Below are positions 22,738-31,221 of a stretch of 64,000 nucleotides of DNA, piece by piece (within the stretch, counting starts at the first letter, position 1; each line of letters starts with the position of its first letter). Source of the stretch: Alphaproteobacteria bacterium (lineage in GTDB: Bacteria > Pseudomonadota > Alphaproteobacteria > Rhodobacterales > Rhodobacteraceae); contig JARFTV010000003.1 of the NCBI GenBank assembly GCA_029289325.1, positions 85,523 to 149,522 of the forward strand. The letters run 5' to 3'. The notes below the pieces were generated by a model, which saw nothing but the letters and a program-made list of their open reading frames with translations, was not told the DNA's origin and did no database searches. Both the position numbers and the translations under genes were made by a program.

Positions 22738-24702
22738 TCAGCCCTTGTTCATGCGGTTGGCGATCAGGTCGTCGACCACCGCCGGATCGGCCAGGGTCGA
22801 GGTGTCGCCCAGGCTGCCAAAGTCGTTCTCGGCGATCTTGCGCAGGATGCGGCGCATGATCTTGCCCGAGCGGGTCTTGGGCAGGCCCGGTGCCCACTGG
22901 ATCAGGTCGGGCTTGGCGATGGGACCGATCTCCTGGCGGACCCAAGCTTCCAGCTGCTTGCGCAGCGCGTCGGTGGGTTCGATCCCCTTCATCAGCGTGA
23001 CATAGGCATAGATGCCCTGCCCCTTGATGTCGTGCGGGTAGCCCACGACCGCCGCCTCGGCCACGGCCTCATGCGCAACCAGCGCCGATTCCACCTCGGC
23101 CGTGCCCATCCGGTGGCCAGAGACGTTGATCACGTCATCGACCCGGCCGGTGATCCAGTAATAGCCGTCCTCGTCGCGGCGGCAGCCGTCGCCGGTGAAG
23201 TAATAGCCCTTGTACTGGCTGAAATAGGCCTCTTCAAAGCGGGCGTGGTCGCCCCAGAGCGTGCGCATCTGGCCCGGCCAGCTGTCGGTGATGCACAGGA
23301 CGCCTTCGGTCGCCGTCTCCTTCAGCGCCTTGCCGGTGGCGGCATCCAGCACCTCGGGCTTGACGCCGAAGAAGGGCTTGGTGGCCGAGCCGGGCTTCTG
23401 CGGGATCGCGCCGGGGATCGGGGTGATGATGTGGCCGCCGGTCTCGGTCTGCCAGAAGGTGTCGACGATCGGGCATTTCCCCTTGCCGACATGGGTGTTG
23501 TACCAGGCCCAGGCTTCGGGGTTGATCGGCTCGCCCACCGACCCGAGGAGCTTGAGCGACGACAGGTCGTGCTTTTCCACCCATTCCGCGCCAAGGCCCA
23601 TCAGGCTGCGGATCGCGGTCGGGGCGGTGTAGAACTGGTTGACCTTGTGCTTGGCGCAGACTTCCCAGAAGCGGCCGGCGTCCGGATAGGTCGGGACGCC
23701 TTCGAACATCACGGTGGTCGCGCCATTCGCCAGCGGGCCATAGACGATGTAGCTGTGCCCGGTGACCCAGCCCACATCCGCCGTGCACCAGAAGATGTCG
23801 CCGTCATGGTAGTCGAAGGTCACCTGATGGGTCAGGCTGGCATAGACGAGGTAGCCCCCGGTGGTATGGACCACGCCCTTCGGCTTGCCGGTCGATCCCG
23901 AGGTGTAAAGGATGAACATCGGGTCCTCGGCGCCGACCTCGACATAGGGGCAGTAGGGCTTTGCCTCGGCCATCTCGGCGGTCAGGTCGAAGTCGCGGCC
24001 CTCGACCCAGGAGATCTGGTCGCCGGTGCGCTTGACGACCAGCACCTTCACCCGGTCCGAGCAATGCAGCATCGCCTTGTCGGTGTTGTCCTTCAGACCC
24101 GTCTTCTTGCCGCCGCGCGGGGCCCAGTCGGCGGTGATGACGACCTTGGCCTCGCAATCGTTGATCCGGTTGGCCAGCGCGTCGGGAGAAAAGCCGCCGA
24201 ACACGACCGAATGGATCGCGCCGATCCGGGTGCAGGCCAGCATCGCATAAGCCGCTTCGGGGATCATCGGCATGTAAAGGACGACGCGGTCGCCCTTGGT
24301 CACGCCATGCGCCTTCAGGACATTGGCCAGGCGGCAGGTCTGCTCCAGCAGCTCGGCATAGGTGATGTGTTGCGCCGGCTCCTTCGGATCGTCGGGCTCC
24401 CAGATGATTGCGGTCTGGTTGGCGCGGGTCAGCATGTGGCGGTCGATGCAATTGGCGCTGACGTTCAGATGACCGTCCTCGAACCATTTGATCGAGATGT
24501 TGCCCGGCGCGAAGGAGGTGTTCTTGACCCGGGTGAAGGGCTTGATCCAGTCGATCCGCTGCGCTTCCTGTCCCCAGAAGCCTTCCGGGTCCGCCACCGA
24601 GGCGGCATAGCGCGCCTCGTAGGCGGCTGCATCGACATGGGCCTTGGCCACGAAATCGTCGGACGCCGGATAGATGGATTTCAGGGGTGATTGGTCGGTC
24701 AT
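22738..24702 (-). CDS. acs: acetate--CoA ligase, AMP-forming (acetyl-CoA synthetase)
   Basis: 654 residues, the standard length. It makes acetyl-CoA from acetate, ATP and CoA via acetyl-AMP. The phosphate-binding [11 protein letters not shown] (about 266), [20 protein letters not shown] and [20 protein letters not shown] motifs are present. K614 in SGKIMRR is the lysine acetylated in homologues to switch the enzyme off. The start MTDQSPLK was chosen over a frame 11 codons longer because GGAGG lies just upstream. It is the first gene of a minus-strand run that ends at 14915, so the region at 24703-24967 should hold the operon promoter. Confidence 0.96.
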   Translation of the reverse strand: MTDQSPLKSIYPASDDFVAKAHVDAAAYEARYAASVADPEGFWGQEAQRIDWIKPFTRVKNTSFAPGNISIKWFEDGHLNVSANCIDRHMLTRANQTAIIWEPDDPKEPAQHITYAELLEQTCRLANVLKAHGVTKGDRVVLYMPMIPEAAYAMLACTRIGAIHSVVFGGFSPDALANRINDCEAKVVITADWAPRGGKKTGLKDNTDKAMLHCSDRVKVLVVKRTGDQISWVEGRDFDLTAEMAEAKPYCPYVEVGAEDPMFILYTSGSTGKPKGVVHTTGGYLVYASLTHQVTFDYHDGDIFWCTADVGWVTGHSYIVYGPLANGATTVMFEGVPTYPDAGRFWEVCAKHKVNQFYTAPTAIRSLMGLGAEWVEKHDLSSLKLLGSVGEPINPEAWAWYNTHVGKGKCPIVDTFWQTETGGHIITPIPGAIPQKPGSATKPFFGVKPEVLDAATGKALKETATEGVLCITDSWPGQMRTLWGDHARFEEAYFSQYKGYYFTGDGCRRDEDGYYWITGRVDDVINVSGHRMGTAEVESALVAHEAVAEAAVVGYPHDIKGQGIYAYVTLMKGIEPTDALRKQLEAWVRQEIGPIAKPDLIQWAPGLPKTRSGKIMRRILRKIAENDFGSLGDTSTLADPAVVDDLIANRMNKG

Positions 24703-24967
24703 GGCTCGCCTCCTTTTCGCGGGCGACCCGGCCAAGGGCCCCGCGAAGCTGTCGTCCCGGCCTGCGGAACGCTCTCTCCCGGCGCAAAGTTACCACTTTG
24801 TTAAAGACCGCGTAACCCCCTAATTTTCATGCGTTATTCTGTAAATTCATTGACCGAAACGGCGTGAATTTGGTAAATCCGTGAAAAGCGGGCCGAGAAG
24901 CCGTTGAATTTCAACCGCCTGCGGCTCACGCTGACGTGAACGGAAGAAGGAAACGGGGCGAAAAGGG
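24703..24967 (-). promoter_or_regulatory. upstream control region of the acs-actP block with two dyads
   Basis: 265 non-coding bases between sulP and acs, with an AT-rich core at about 24787-24915 in an otherwise GC-rich sequence. Two inverted repeats stand out: GTTGAA-T-TTCAAC (24903-24915) and AAATTCA (24843-24849) facing TGAATTT (24865-24871). They are plausible operator sites for a regulator of acetate metabolism. No canonical -35/-10 pair was convincing. Confidence 0.45.
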
Positions 24968-26623
24968 TCAGACGGGCGCTTCAACCCGCGCGGGTGCCGA
25001 TTCGTCGCGGGCCAGCAGCGCATCCACCGCCGCGAGATCGGGCAGGAAATGCACCTCCGGCTCACGCGCGCCCTGTGCCTCCAGCGCCCGGCGCAGGGCG
25101 GGGCTTAGGCCGACAAGGTAAAGCTGCCCGCCCTGCCGCCGTGCCCGCGCCGCCAGTTGCAGGACGCCCCGCGCGCCCGAACTGTCGATCAGCGGCACCT
25201 GGCTCATGTCCAGGATCAGGGCGCGCGGCGTCTCGGCGATCCGCTCCAGCACGCCACCAAGCTGTGCGGCCGCGCCAAAGAAATACGGGCCCTGCAGGTG
25301 CAGGACCACCCGGTCGGCGCGCTGGATGTCGGGGCGGTCCTGCATCCCGGTCGTCTCGGACATGCGCTTGATGAACACCAGACCGGCAAGGGCGAAGCCG
25401 ATCACGATGCCCTCGGTCAGGTCGCGAAAGACGACGAGGAGGAAGGTCGTCGTCACCACCAGCGCATCGCCCCAGGAGGAACGGAGGAGCGAGGCGAACT
25501 CATGCCGCTCGGCCATGCCCCATGCGACAAGCGCCAGCACCCCGGCCAGCGCGGCCAGAGGGATGTAGGCCGCCAGCGGCGCGGCGACCAGGAGGAACAC
25601 CAGCAGGAACAGCGCATGCAGCATCCCCGAGACCGGCCCCCGGCTGCCCGCCCGCACATTCGTTGCGGTCCGCGCGATGGTCCCGGTGACGCAGAACCCG
25701 CCGAACAGGCCCGAACCGATATTCGCCACCCCCTGCGCCACCAGCTCGGCGTTGGACCGGTGGCGCGAGCCGCTCATCCCGTCGGCAACCACCGCGGACA
25801 GCAGCGATTCAATCGCCCCGAGCAGCGCAAAGCTGAAGGCCCAGGGCAAGGCAGCCTGCCACTGCGACAGGTCAGGCAGCGCCGGGACCGGCAGCATCTG
25901 CGGCAGCGCGCCGAAGCGGGTGCCGATCGTCGCCACCGGCAGTCCCAGCACCGCCACCACCACCGAGGCCACGACCACCGCGATCAGCATCCCCGGCCAA
26001 TGCGGACGCAGGCGCCGCAGGCCAAGGATCACCCCGGCCGTCAGCGCCGCCACCGCCACAGCCGGCCAGGTCACGGTGTCCCGCGCGTCCCAGAGGGCCC
26101 GGACCTTCTCGATGATCTCACCCGGCTCGGCATCCGGCAGGGTAAGTCCGAACATCTCGCGCAGTTGGCTGGCAAAGATGATGACCCCGATCCCGGCGGT
26201 GAAGCCCACCGTCACCGGATAGGGAATGTAGCGGATATAGGTCCCCAGCCGCAGCAGCCCCGCCGCGATCAGGACGACGCCGGACAGGATGGTGGCAAGG
26301 ATCAGCCCCTCCACCCCGATCGACAAGACGCAGGCGGCGACCAGCACGATGAAGGCCCCCGCCGGTCCGCCGATCTGATAGCGCGATCCGCCCAGAAGGC
26401 TGACGAAGAAACCGCCGACGATCGCGGTGAAAAGGCCCCGTTCGGGCCCGACGCCGCTGGCGATGGCGATGGCCATCGACAGGGGCAGCGCCACGATGGC
26501 GACCGTCAGCCCCGCCAGCGCATCGGCGCGCAGGTCGGCAAGGCCATAGCCCTCGCGCAGGACGGTCACGAGCTTCGGCAGGTATTCGGACGGGCCACCC
26601 TGGCCCTTGGCAGTGTCGGACAT
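24968..26623 (-). CDS. SulP-family anion transporter with C-terminal STAS domain
   Basis: 551 residues from MSDTAKGQGG. About 11-12 membrane segments occupy 40-425, with the SulP signature LTVAIVALPLSMAIAIASG and the GGPAGAFIVLVAA segment (about 93-105). The C-terminal STAS domain (about 435-545) holds LILDMSQVPLIDSSGARGVL, with the serine that in anti-sigma antagonists is phosphorylated. Substrates in this family are sulfate, bicarbonate or dicarboxylates; sequence does not decide. A longer N-terminal reading is possible but non-hydrophobic. Divergent from the HugZ-like gene. Confidence 0.88.
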   Translation of the reverse strand: MSDTAKGQGGPSEYLPKLVTVLREGYGLADLRADALAGLTVAIVALPLSMAIAIASGVGPERGLFTAIVGGFFVSLLGGSRYQIGGPAGAFIVLVAACVLSIGVEGLILATILSGVVLIAAGLLRLGTYIRYIPYPVTVGFTAGIGVIIFASQLREMFGLTLPDAEPGEIIEKVRALWDARDTVTWPAVAVAALTAGVILGLRRLRPHWPGMLIAVVVASVVVAVLGLPVATIGTRFGALPQMLPVPALPDLSQWQAALPWAFSFALLGAIESLLSAVVADGMSGSRHRSNAELVAQGVANIGSGLFGGFCVTGTIARTATNVRAGSRGPVSGMLHALFLLVFLLVAAPLAAYIPLAALAGVLALVAWGMAERHEFASLLRSSWGDALVVTTTFLLVVFRDLTEGIVIGFALAGLVFIKRMSETTGMQDRPDIQRADRVVLHLQGPYFFGAAAQLGGVLERIAETPRALILDMSQVPLIDSSGARGVLQLAARARRQGGQLYLVGLSPALRRALEAQGAREPEVHFLPDLAAVDALLARDESAPARVEAPV

Positions 26624-26727
26624 CTTGGTCTTCCGGGAGAGGGAAGCGCCAGAAATTGCTGGCATCGCGCGATGAATGTCGCCAGAAGACTCCCCTGCCC
26701 GGCCCGATGTCAACCGGAATGAATGCC

Positions 26728-27201
26728 ATGCCCGATCCCGTCCGCCCCGCCGATGCCGAGGCCCGCACCCTTGCGCAGGGGCTTCTGGCGCTGGGTCACG
26801 CCGCCCTGGCCTGGACAGACCCCGATACCGGAACGCCGGGGATCAGCCGCATCGCCTTTGCCCGCGACCCGCAGGCGGGGTTGCTCACGCTGGTCTCGGG
26901 CCTTGCACCCCATTTCCGCGCCCTGCAAGACCGGCCCGACTGCGCGCTGATGCTGGGCGAGGTCGGCGAGAAGGGCGATCCCCTGACCCATCCCCGGCTG
27001 ATGATCCGGGCAAGGGCCGCCTTCATCGCGCCAGACGATCCCGACCGCCCGGCGATCCGCGCCCGCTGGCTGGAGCGGAACCCGAAGGCACAGGTCTACA
27101 TCGACCTGCCCGACTTTGCCTTCGTCCGCCTGACCCCGGTTTCCGCGCTCTTGAACGGCGGCTTCGCCCGGGCCTTCCAGCTGTCGCCGCAGGATCTGTA
27201 A
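26728..27201 (+). CDS. pyridoxamine 5'-phosphate oxidase-like, HugZ-family FMN/heme-binding split-barrel protein
   Basis: 157 residues from MPDPVRPADAEARTLA. The split beta-barrel of the PNPOx-like superfamily is indicated by TPGISRIAFARDPQAGLLTL, SGLAPHFRALQDRPDCALML, KGDPLTHPRLMIRARAAFI and YIDLPDFAFVRLTPVSALLNGGF, all typical of HugZ-type proteins that bind FMN or participate in heme use. Substrate unknown. ATGs at 26707 and 26719 are also possible; I prefer 26728 because GGA is at workable distance and homologues begin similarly. It is followed by a cluster of four hairpins and converges on the beta-helix gene. Confidence 0.75.
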   Translation: MPDPVRPADAEARTLAQGLLALGHAALAWTDPDTGTPGISRIAFARDPQAGLLTLVSGLAPHFRALQDRPDCALMLGEVGEKGDPLTHPRLMIRARAAFIAPDDPDRPAIRARWLERNPKAQVYIDLPDFAFVRLTPVSALLNGGFARAFQLSPQDL

Positions 27202-27206
27202 CGGAT

Positions 27207-27303
27207 GCGGGCGGCCCCGAGGGACCGCCCGCAGCCGATTTCTTCGAAGAAATCGGATCGGAGCCTTTGAAGGCTCCGTGCCGGAATTTTCGAAAATTCC
27301 GGC
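27207..27303. repeat. array of four consecutive perfect hairpins between convergent genes
   Basis: Four inverted repeats follow one another within 97 bases. H1: GCGGGCGG (27207-27214) with CCGCCCGC (27225-27232). H2: a perfect 22-base palindrome centred on TTCGAA (27235-27256). H3: CGGAGCCTT (27259-27267) with AAGGCTCCG (27270-27278). H4: a perfect 24-base palindrome centred on TTTTCGAAAA (27280-27303). H2 and H4 share the TTCGAA centre, and H4 carries GCCGG...CCGGC ends. The position between stop codons fits a bidirectional terminator or REP-like element, but four stems are more than termination needs. Confidence 0.7.
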
Positions 27304-27309
27304 GCCCGG

Positions 27310-29598
27310 TTACGACGGCAGGTCCATGCGCATCCGCACCACGGCCTTGCCGCGCACCGCCTCGCCCCAGCGCAGCTGCGCCTGGTTGCCCTGGGCCCCC
27401 ACCCCCGGCGTGGCATTGGGGAAGGCATAGCGCGCCACATTCGACCCGTTCAGGATCGCCCCTTCGGGCTGCACGGATTCCACCATGCGGATCCGGCCGC
27501 CAAAGGGCACGAACCCGTCCGACCCCACGGTCCAGGTATCGGCGACCGTGTTCTGGGTATGGGTCACGATCAGCGGGTTCATGATCCCCTGCCCGACGTT
27601 GTTGAAGCTGTTGCCTTCCACCCGGACGTTCCGCGCCTGCGCCATCTCCAGGCTGGCAAGGCTGGTGTCCACCATCTCCACCCGGTCGATGCTGCCGTTG
27701 AACACGCGGAAGCTGTTCGACACCAGCGAGAAGCCGTTCAGGTAATGCCCCGGCCCGTAGGGTTTCACCACCACCCAGCGGAAGGCCGAGGTCGTGGCCG
27801 AGGCGATGAACACATTGCCGACGATGTTCAGCCCGCCGAAGGAAAACTCACCGTTCCATTCCGGCGCCGAGTCATGCTCGTTGCCCCATTCGATGAAGCA
27901 GTTGTCGACGTAATTGCCGGTGACGACGGTCGAGACATTGGTCTGCGTGAAGACCAGCCCCGCCCGCCGGATGCCCGCCGGCTGATCGTCGCCCTGGAAG
28001 AAGTGGTTGGCGTGGATCAGGTGGCCGGTGCCGTTGACGATGGCGAAATGGGCAAAGCGCACCACCCGGTTGTTGCGCAGCTTCACGTCATTGGCGTTGA
28101 CGTTCAGCGCGATCGAGGTCCGGTTCTGCGCCGGCAGCGCGCTTTCGTTCGACAGGAACTGGCACATGTCCACGAACATGCCCTGGCAGCCCAGGCCCGG
28201 CGTGGTGATCCCCCGGTCGAGCGGCCGGTTGAACGTGCAGGACAGGAACCGCTTGGTCGAGCCCGAGGTCGCCATCATCACGCCCGAACACTGGCCCAGG
28301 CAGTTGAACTCGATATCCTCCAGCTCGAACCGCGACAGCAGGTCAAAGCCGCTGAAATCCAGCATGTATTTGAATCGTCGGAAGGTATAGGGCCGCGTCC
28401 CGGTCGCGCCCCACAGGGGTTGGCTCAGCGTGATCGTCCCCGCCGCCACGTTCTTGGCCCGGACATAGACCTCGCGCCCGACGCCGGTGCCCTCTACCAG
28501 CGCGCCGACCGGGATATTCGCCACATTGGCCACGCCGGTCAGGGTCAGGTTGCTGGCCGGCGAATAGGTCGCGGTCGAGGTGAACTCCTCGGTCGCCCAG
28601 GCCGGGCTTGCCACCGCCACCAGCTGCCCGTTCCGGACCACCCGGCGGTTGTTGAAGCTGGTCAGCCCCGAGATCGCCGCCACGTCGATCGGCTCGGTCA
28701 GCTCCACCCGGCGGCCCGAAAGGTCCAGCGTGACATGGTCGGTGAAGTAGAACAGCGCCGCCAGAGCCCGGCGGAACCCCTCGATCTCGCTTCCGAAGGC
28801 CTGACCATAGGTGTCCAGATCAAAATTCCGCGTCAGGATCAGGCGGCGGTTCAGCGGCATCGACACCGTACCTTCGAACCGGATCCGGCTGTTGATCGTC
28901 ACATCCGAAGTCAGCCGGAACACGCCCGACGGCACCAGGATCGCCCGGCCCTGAGCATCGGCATCCGCCGCCAGGAAGGCCGCCGCGTCATTCGTCGTCC
29001 CGTTGCCCAGCGCGCCATAGTCACGCACATCGACCCAGTCCATCAGCTTGCGGATGAATAGGCCGGTCACATCCTCGACCACCAGATCGTCGATCCGCAC
29101 CACCCCGCCATTCGCCCCGGTCAGGTCCAGCCCGACATGGGCATAGGCCACCTGCGTCGTCCAGGCCATGTCCACTCCCGTCCGCGCGGCCGGAGAGATG
29201 ATGGCGCTCACCGTCACCACCTCGCCATAGCCTTGCAGCGGCACCGTCGGCCCGACCTGGGTCAGGCCCGCCACGTTCTGGCCCGAGACATTCCCCGCCC
29301 AGGCCGCGATCCGGACCGAGGGCAGGTTCCCCGACACCGCCTTCACCCGCGCCGTCACCCGCAGATACAGCCCCGGCTGGATCGGCGTCTGGGCGAAACT
29401 GCGCAGCCGCTGCGTCGTCTCGGTCTTCTGCAACTCCAGGCAACCGGCGAAATCCTGGTCGTTCGACACCAGCGCCGCGTTCGGCTGACCCTGATACGAG
29501 GCCGAGCCGGGCGTCCCGTTCTCGCGCGACCACAGGTTCAAGCCGGCCGAGAACGGCGGCGGCATCAGGACCAGCCCGTCGGTGATAGCCTTGTTCAT
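27310..29598 (-). CDS. right-handed beta-helix (pectate-lyase-3/GH28-related) protein
   Basis: 762 residues from MNKAITDGLVLMPPPFSAGL. An N-terminal beta-sandwich-like part (about 20-185: LYLRVTARVKAV, VRIDDLVVEDV) precedes the beta-helix entry motif VDVRDYGALGNGTTNDAAAF (about 190-210), typical of the Pectate_lyase_3 family. Repeated turns then follow to about residue 680 with SCTFNRPLDRG, LRNNRVVRFAHFAIVNGTGH, VTGNYVDNCF and VEGNSFNNVGQG. Such proteins are polysaccharide lyases or hydrolases, or tail-spike-like. There is no Sec signal peptide, so it is cytoplasmic or exported by another route. No polysaccharide synthesis genes are adjacent. Confidence 0.72.
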   Translation of the reverse strand: MNKAITDGLVLMPPPFSAGLNLWSRENGTPGSASYQGQPNAALVSNDQDFAGCLELQKTETTQRLRSFAQTPIQPGLYLRVTARVKAVSGNLPSVRIAAWAGNVSGQNVAGLTQVGPTVPLQGYGEVVTVSAIISPAARTGVDMAWTTQVAYAHVGLDLTGANGGVVRIDDLVVEDVTGLFIRKLMDWVDVRDYGALGNGTTNDAAAFLAADADAQGRAILVPSGVFRLTSDVTINSRIRFEGTVSMPLNRRLILTRNFDLDTYGQAFGSEIEGFRRALAALFYFTDHVTLDLSGRRVELTEPIDVAAISGLTSFNNRRVVRNGQLVAVASPAWATEEFTSTATYSPASNLTLTGVANVANIPVGALVEGTGVGREVYVRAKNVAAGTITLSQPLWGATGTRPYTFRRFKYMLDFSGFDLLSRFELEDIEFNCLGQCSGVMMATSGSTKRFLSCTFNRPLDRGITTPGLGCQGMFVDMCQFLSNESALPAQNRTSIALNVNANDVKLRNNRVVRFAHFAIVNGTGHLIHANHFFQGDDQPAGIRRAGLVFTQTNVSTVVTGNYVDNCFIEWGNEHDSAPEWNGEFSFGGLNIVGNVFIASATTSAFRWVVVKPYGPGHYLNGFSLVSNSFRVFNGSIDRVEMVDTSLASLEMAQARNVRVEGNSFNNVGQGIMNPLIVTHTQNTVADTWTVGSDGFVPFGGRIRMVESVQPEGAILNGSNVARYAFPNATPGVGAQGNQAQLRWGEAVRGKAVVRMRMDLPS

Positions 29599-29754
29599 CT
29601 GAAATTTCCCTCGTCTCGCTCGCGCCACTAACCAGGGCGAGGCGGAACGGGGGTCATGCCCCGGGCCGCGACGCCATGGGGCAATGGGGTAGCAAGGAAG
29701 GCTTAACCCGGCCTCAGGGGGCCGCGCGCCGCAAGGGCCGGGCGCGCAACGGGA

Positions 29755-30156
29755 TCAGACGCCCACATCCGGCGCGGGCAGCAGCTGGACTGCGTTGATC
29801 TGCCAGCCCTCCGGCGTCTCGACCATCATGTAATCCAGCAGATGCGCGCGGCCCGCCTGATCGACGATCCGCACCCGCTGCCACAGGTTCCCGGCCACCT
29901 CGCGCAGTTCGCCCATCTGCACCTCGGCCGGGCGATGCACCATCGGATAGCCGTTCCGCACCATGGTCCCGAAATTCTCGGGCGTCCCGAACAGCCCCTT
30001 GATCGAGGGGCTGGCGAAGGTGAAGGCCTGGGCGAAATCATCGGCCCGGAAGGCGTCGATCTGGCTTTGTATCACCTCGCGGATCGGCCCCTCCTGCGCC
30101 CCCGCGGGCAGGGAAAGGGCGGCGGCAAACAGCATCGCAACAAGACCTCGGCGCAT
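29755..30156 (-). CDS. exported DUF4864-family protein
   Basis: 133 residues with a signal peptide (MRRGLVAMLFAAALSLPAGA, cut before QEG). The mature part has IQSQIDAFRADDFAQAFTFAS and SPSIKGLFGTPENFGTMVRN, then a beta-rich end with LLDYMMVETPEGWQINAVQL. This is the DUF4864 pattern, an NTF2/SnoaL-like periplasmic fold of unknown role. GGGAGG lies six bases before the ATG at 30156. It is divergent from the alpha/beta hydrolase, sharing a 127-base upstream region. Confidence 0.78.
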   Translation of the reverse strand: MRRGLVAMLFAAALSLPAGAQEGPIREVIQSQIDAFRADDFAQAFTFASPSIKGLFGTPENFGTMVRNGYPMVHRPAEVQMGELREVAGNLWQRVRIVDQAGRAHLLDYMMVETPEGWQINAVQLLPAPDVGV

Positions 30157-30283
30157 GGGACCTCCCGTCAGACGTTCCTCCAACGGTCCAGCTAGACCGC
30201 GCTGGCGGAAGTCAACTGGCGCTTGACAGAACCCCCGTGACCCGCGCCACTCTGACCCGATCCGAACCGGAAGGATCTGCCCT

Positions 30284-31141
30284 ATGCGCGCCACCCTCGC
30301 CCTTGTCGCCCTCCTCGCCACACCTGCCCTTGCGGCCGAGGAAACCGTGACCATCGACACGCCCCTCGGCCCCGTGGTCGGCACGCTGGAAACGCCCGAG
30401 GGCGATCCCGCACCCGTCGTCCTGATGTTTCACGGCTTCACCGGCAGCCGCGACGAACTCCCCGTCGCCAATACCGACGAGGGCGTCTTTTCCCGCACCG
30501 CGCGGCTTCTGGCCGAACAGGGGATTGCCTCGCTGCGCATCGACTTCCGCGGCTCGGGCGAAAGCCCCGGTGCCTTTGCCGACACCACCTTCGAAGGCCA
30601 GGTCGCCGACGGCCTTGCCGCGCTGCAATGGCTGGAGGTGAACCCCGCCATCGACGGCCAGCGCCTCGCGGTCCTGGGGTGGAGCCAGGGCGGCCTTGTC
30701 GCCACCGCCGTCGCCGGCCGGTCGGACAAGCCCGATGCACTTGTCCTCTGGGCAGCCGTCGCCGACCCGGAGGAAAGTTTCGGCGGCATCGTCGGGACCG
30801 AGACGCTGGCCAACGGTCTTGCCGCCGGGGACGCGCCGATCCCGGTCGCCCTGCCCTGGGGCGCGGTGGTCGAGCTGAAGCGCGGTTTCTTCGAAGGCGT
30901 GACGAGCTTCGACCCGCCGGCCGAGCTTGCCTCCTACAGCGGGCCCCTGTTCGTGGCGCATGGCACGCAGGACACCACGGTCCTGCCAAGCGCGGTCGAT
31001 ACCTTCCTTGCCGCGCATGAGGGCGAAGAGTCCAGCTGGATCGCCGAAATGGACCATGTGTTCAACGCCTTCACCGGCCCCGAGACGCTGGACCAGATGG
31101 TGGCCGAGACGCTGGCTTTCCTGCAGCCCCACCTGCAGTAA
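30284..31141 (+). CDS. exported alpha/beta hydrolase
   Basis: 285 residues. A signal peptide (MRATLALVALLATPALA, cut near AAEE) puts it in the periplasm. The hydrolase fold shows the oxyanion motif FHGFTGSRDE (about 50), nucleophile elbow GWSQGG (S about 131), an acid residue near HGTQDTTV (about 230) and the catalytic histidine in MDHVFN (about 260). It is close to the DUF1100/BAAT-like and dienelactone hydrolase-related esterases; the natural substrate is unknown. Confidence 0.85.
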   Translation: MRATLALVALLATPALAAEETVTIDTPLGPVVGTLETPEGDPAPVVLMFHGFTGSRDELPVANTDEGVFSRTARLLAEQGIASLRIDFRGSGESPGAFADTTFEGQVADGLAALQWLEVNPAIDGQRLAVLGWSQGGLVATAVAGRSDKPDALVLWAAVADPEESFGGIVGTETLANGLAAGDAPIPVALPWGAVVELKRGFFEGVTSFDPPAELASYSGPLFVAHGTQDTTVLPSAVDTFLAAHEGEESSWIAEMDHVFNAFTGPETLDQMVAETLAFLQPHLQ

Positions 31142-31162
31142 CGCTTCCCCGTTCGACTGCGT

Positions 31163-31190
31163 CTCCTCGTCGGCCGCGACCGGCGAGGAG
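31163..31190. terminator. bidirectional hairpin between the hydrolase and lysS
   Basis: Arms CTCCTCG (31163-31169) and CGAGGAG (31184-31190), with CGG/CCG continuing the stem. It lies between the stop codons of two convergent genes. There is no T-run, so strength is uncertain. Confidence 0.5.
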
Positions 31191-31221
31191 TGACGAAGTC
31201 AGTGACGAGCGGATCCGCCCG

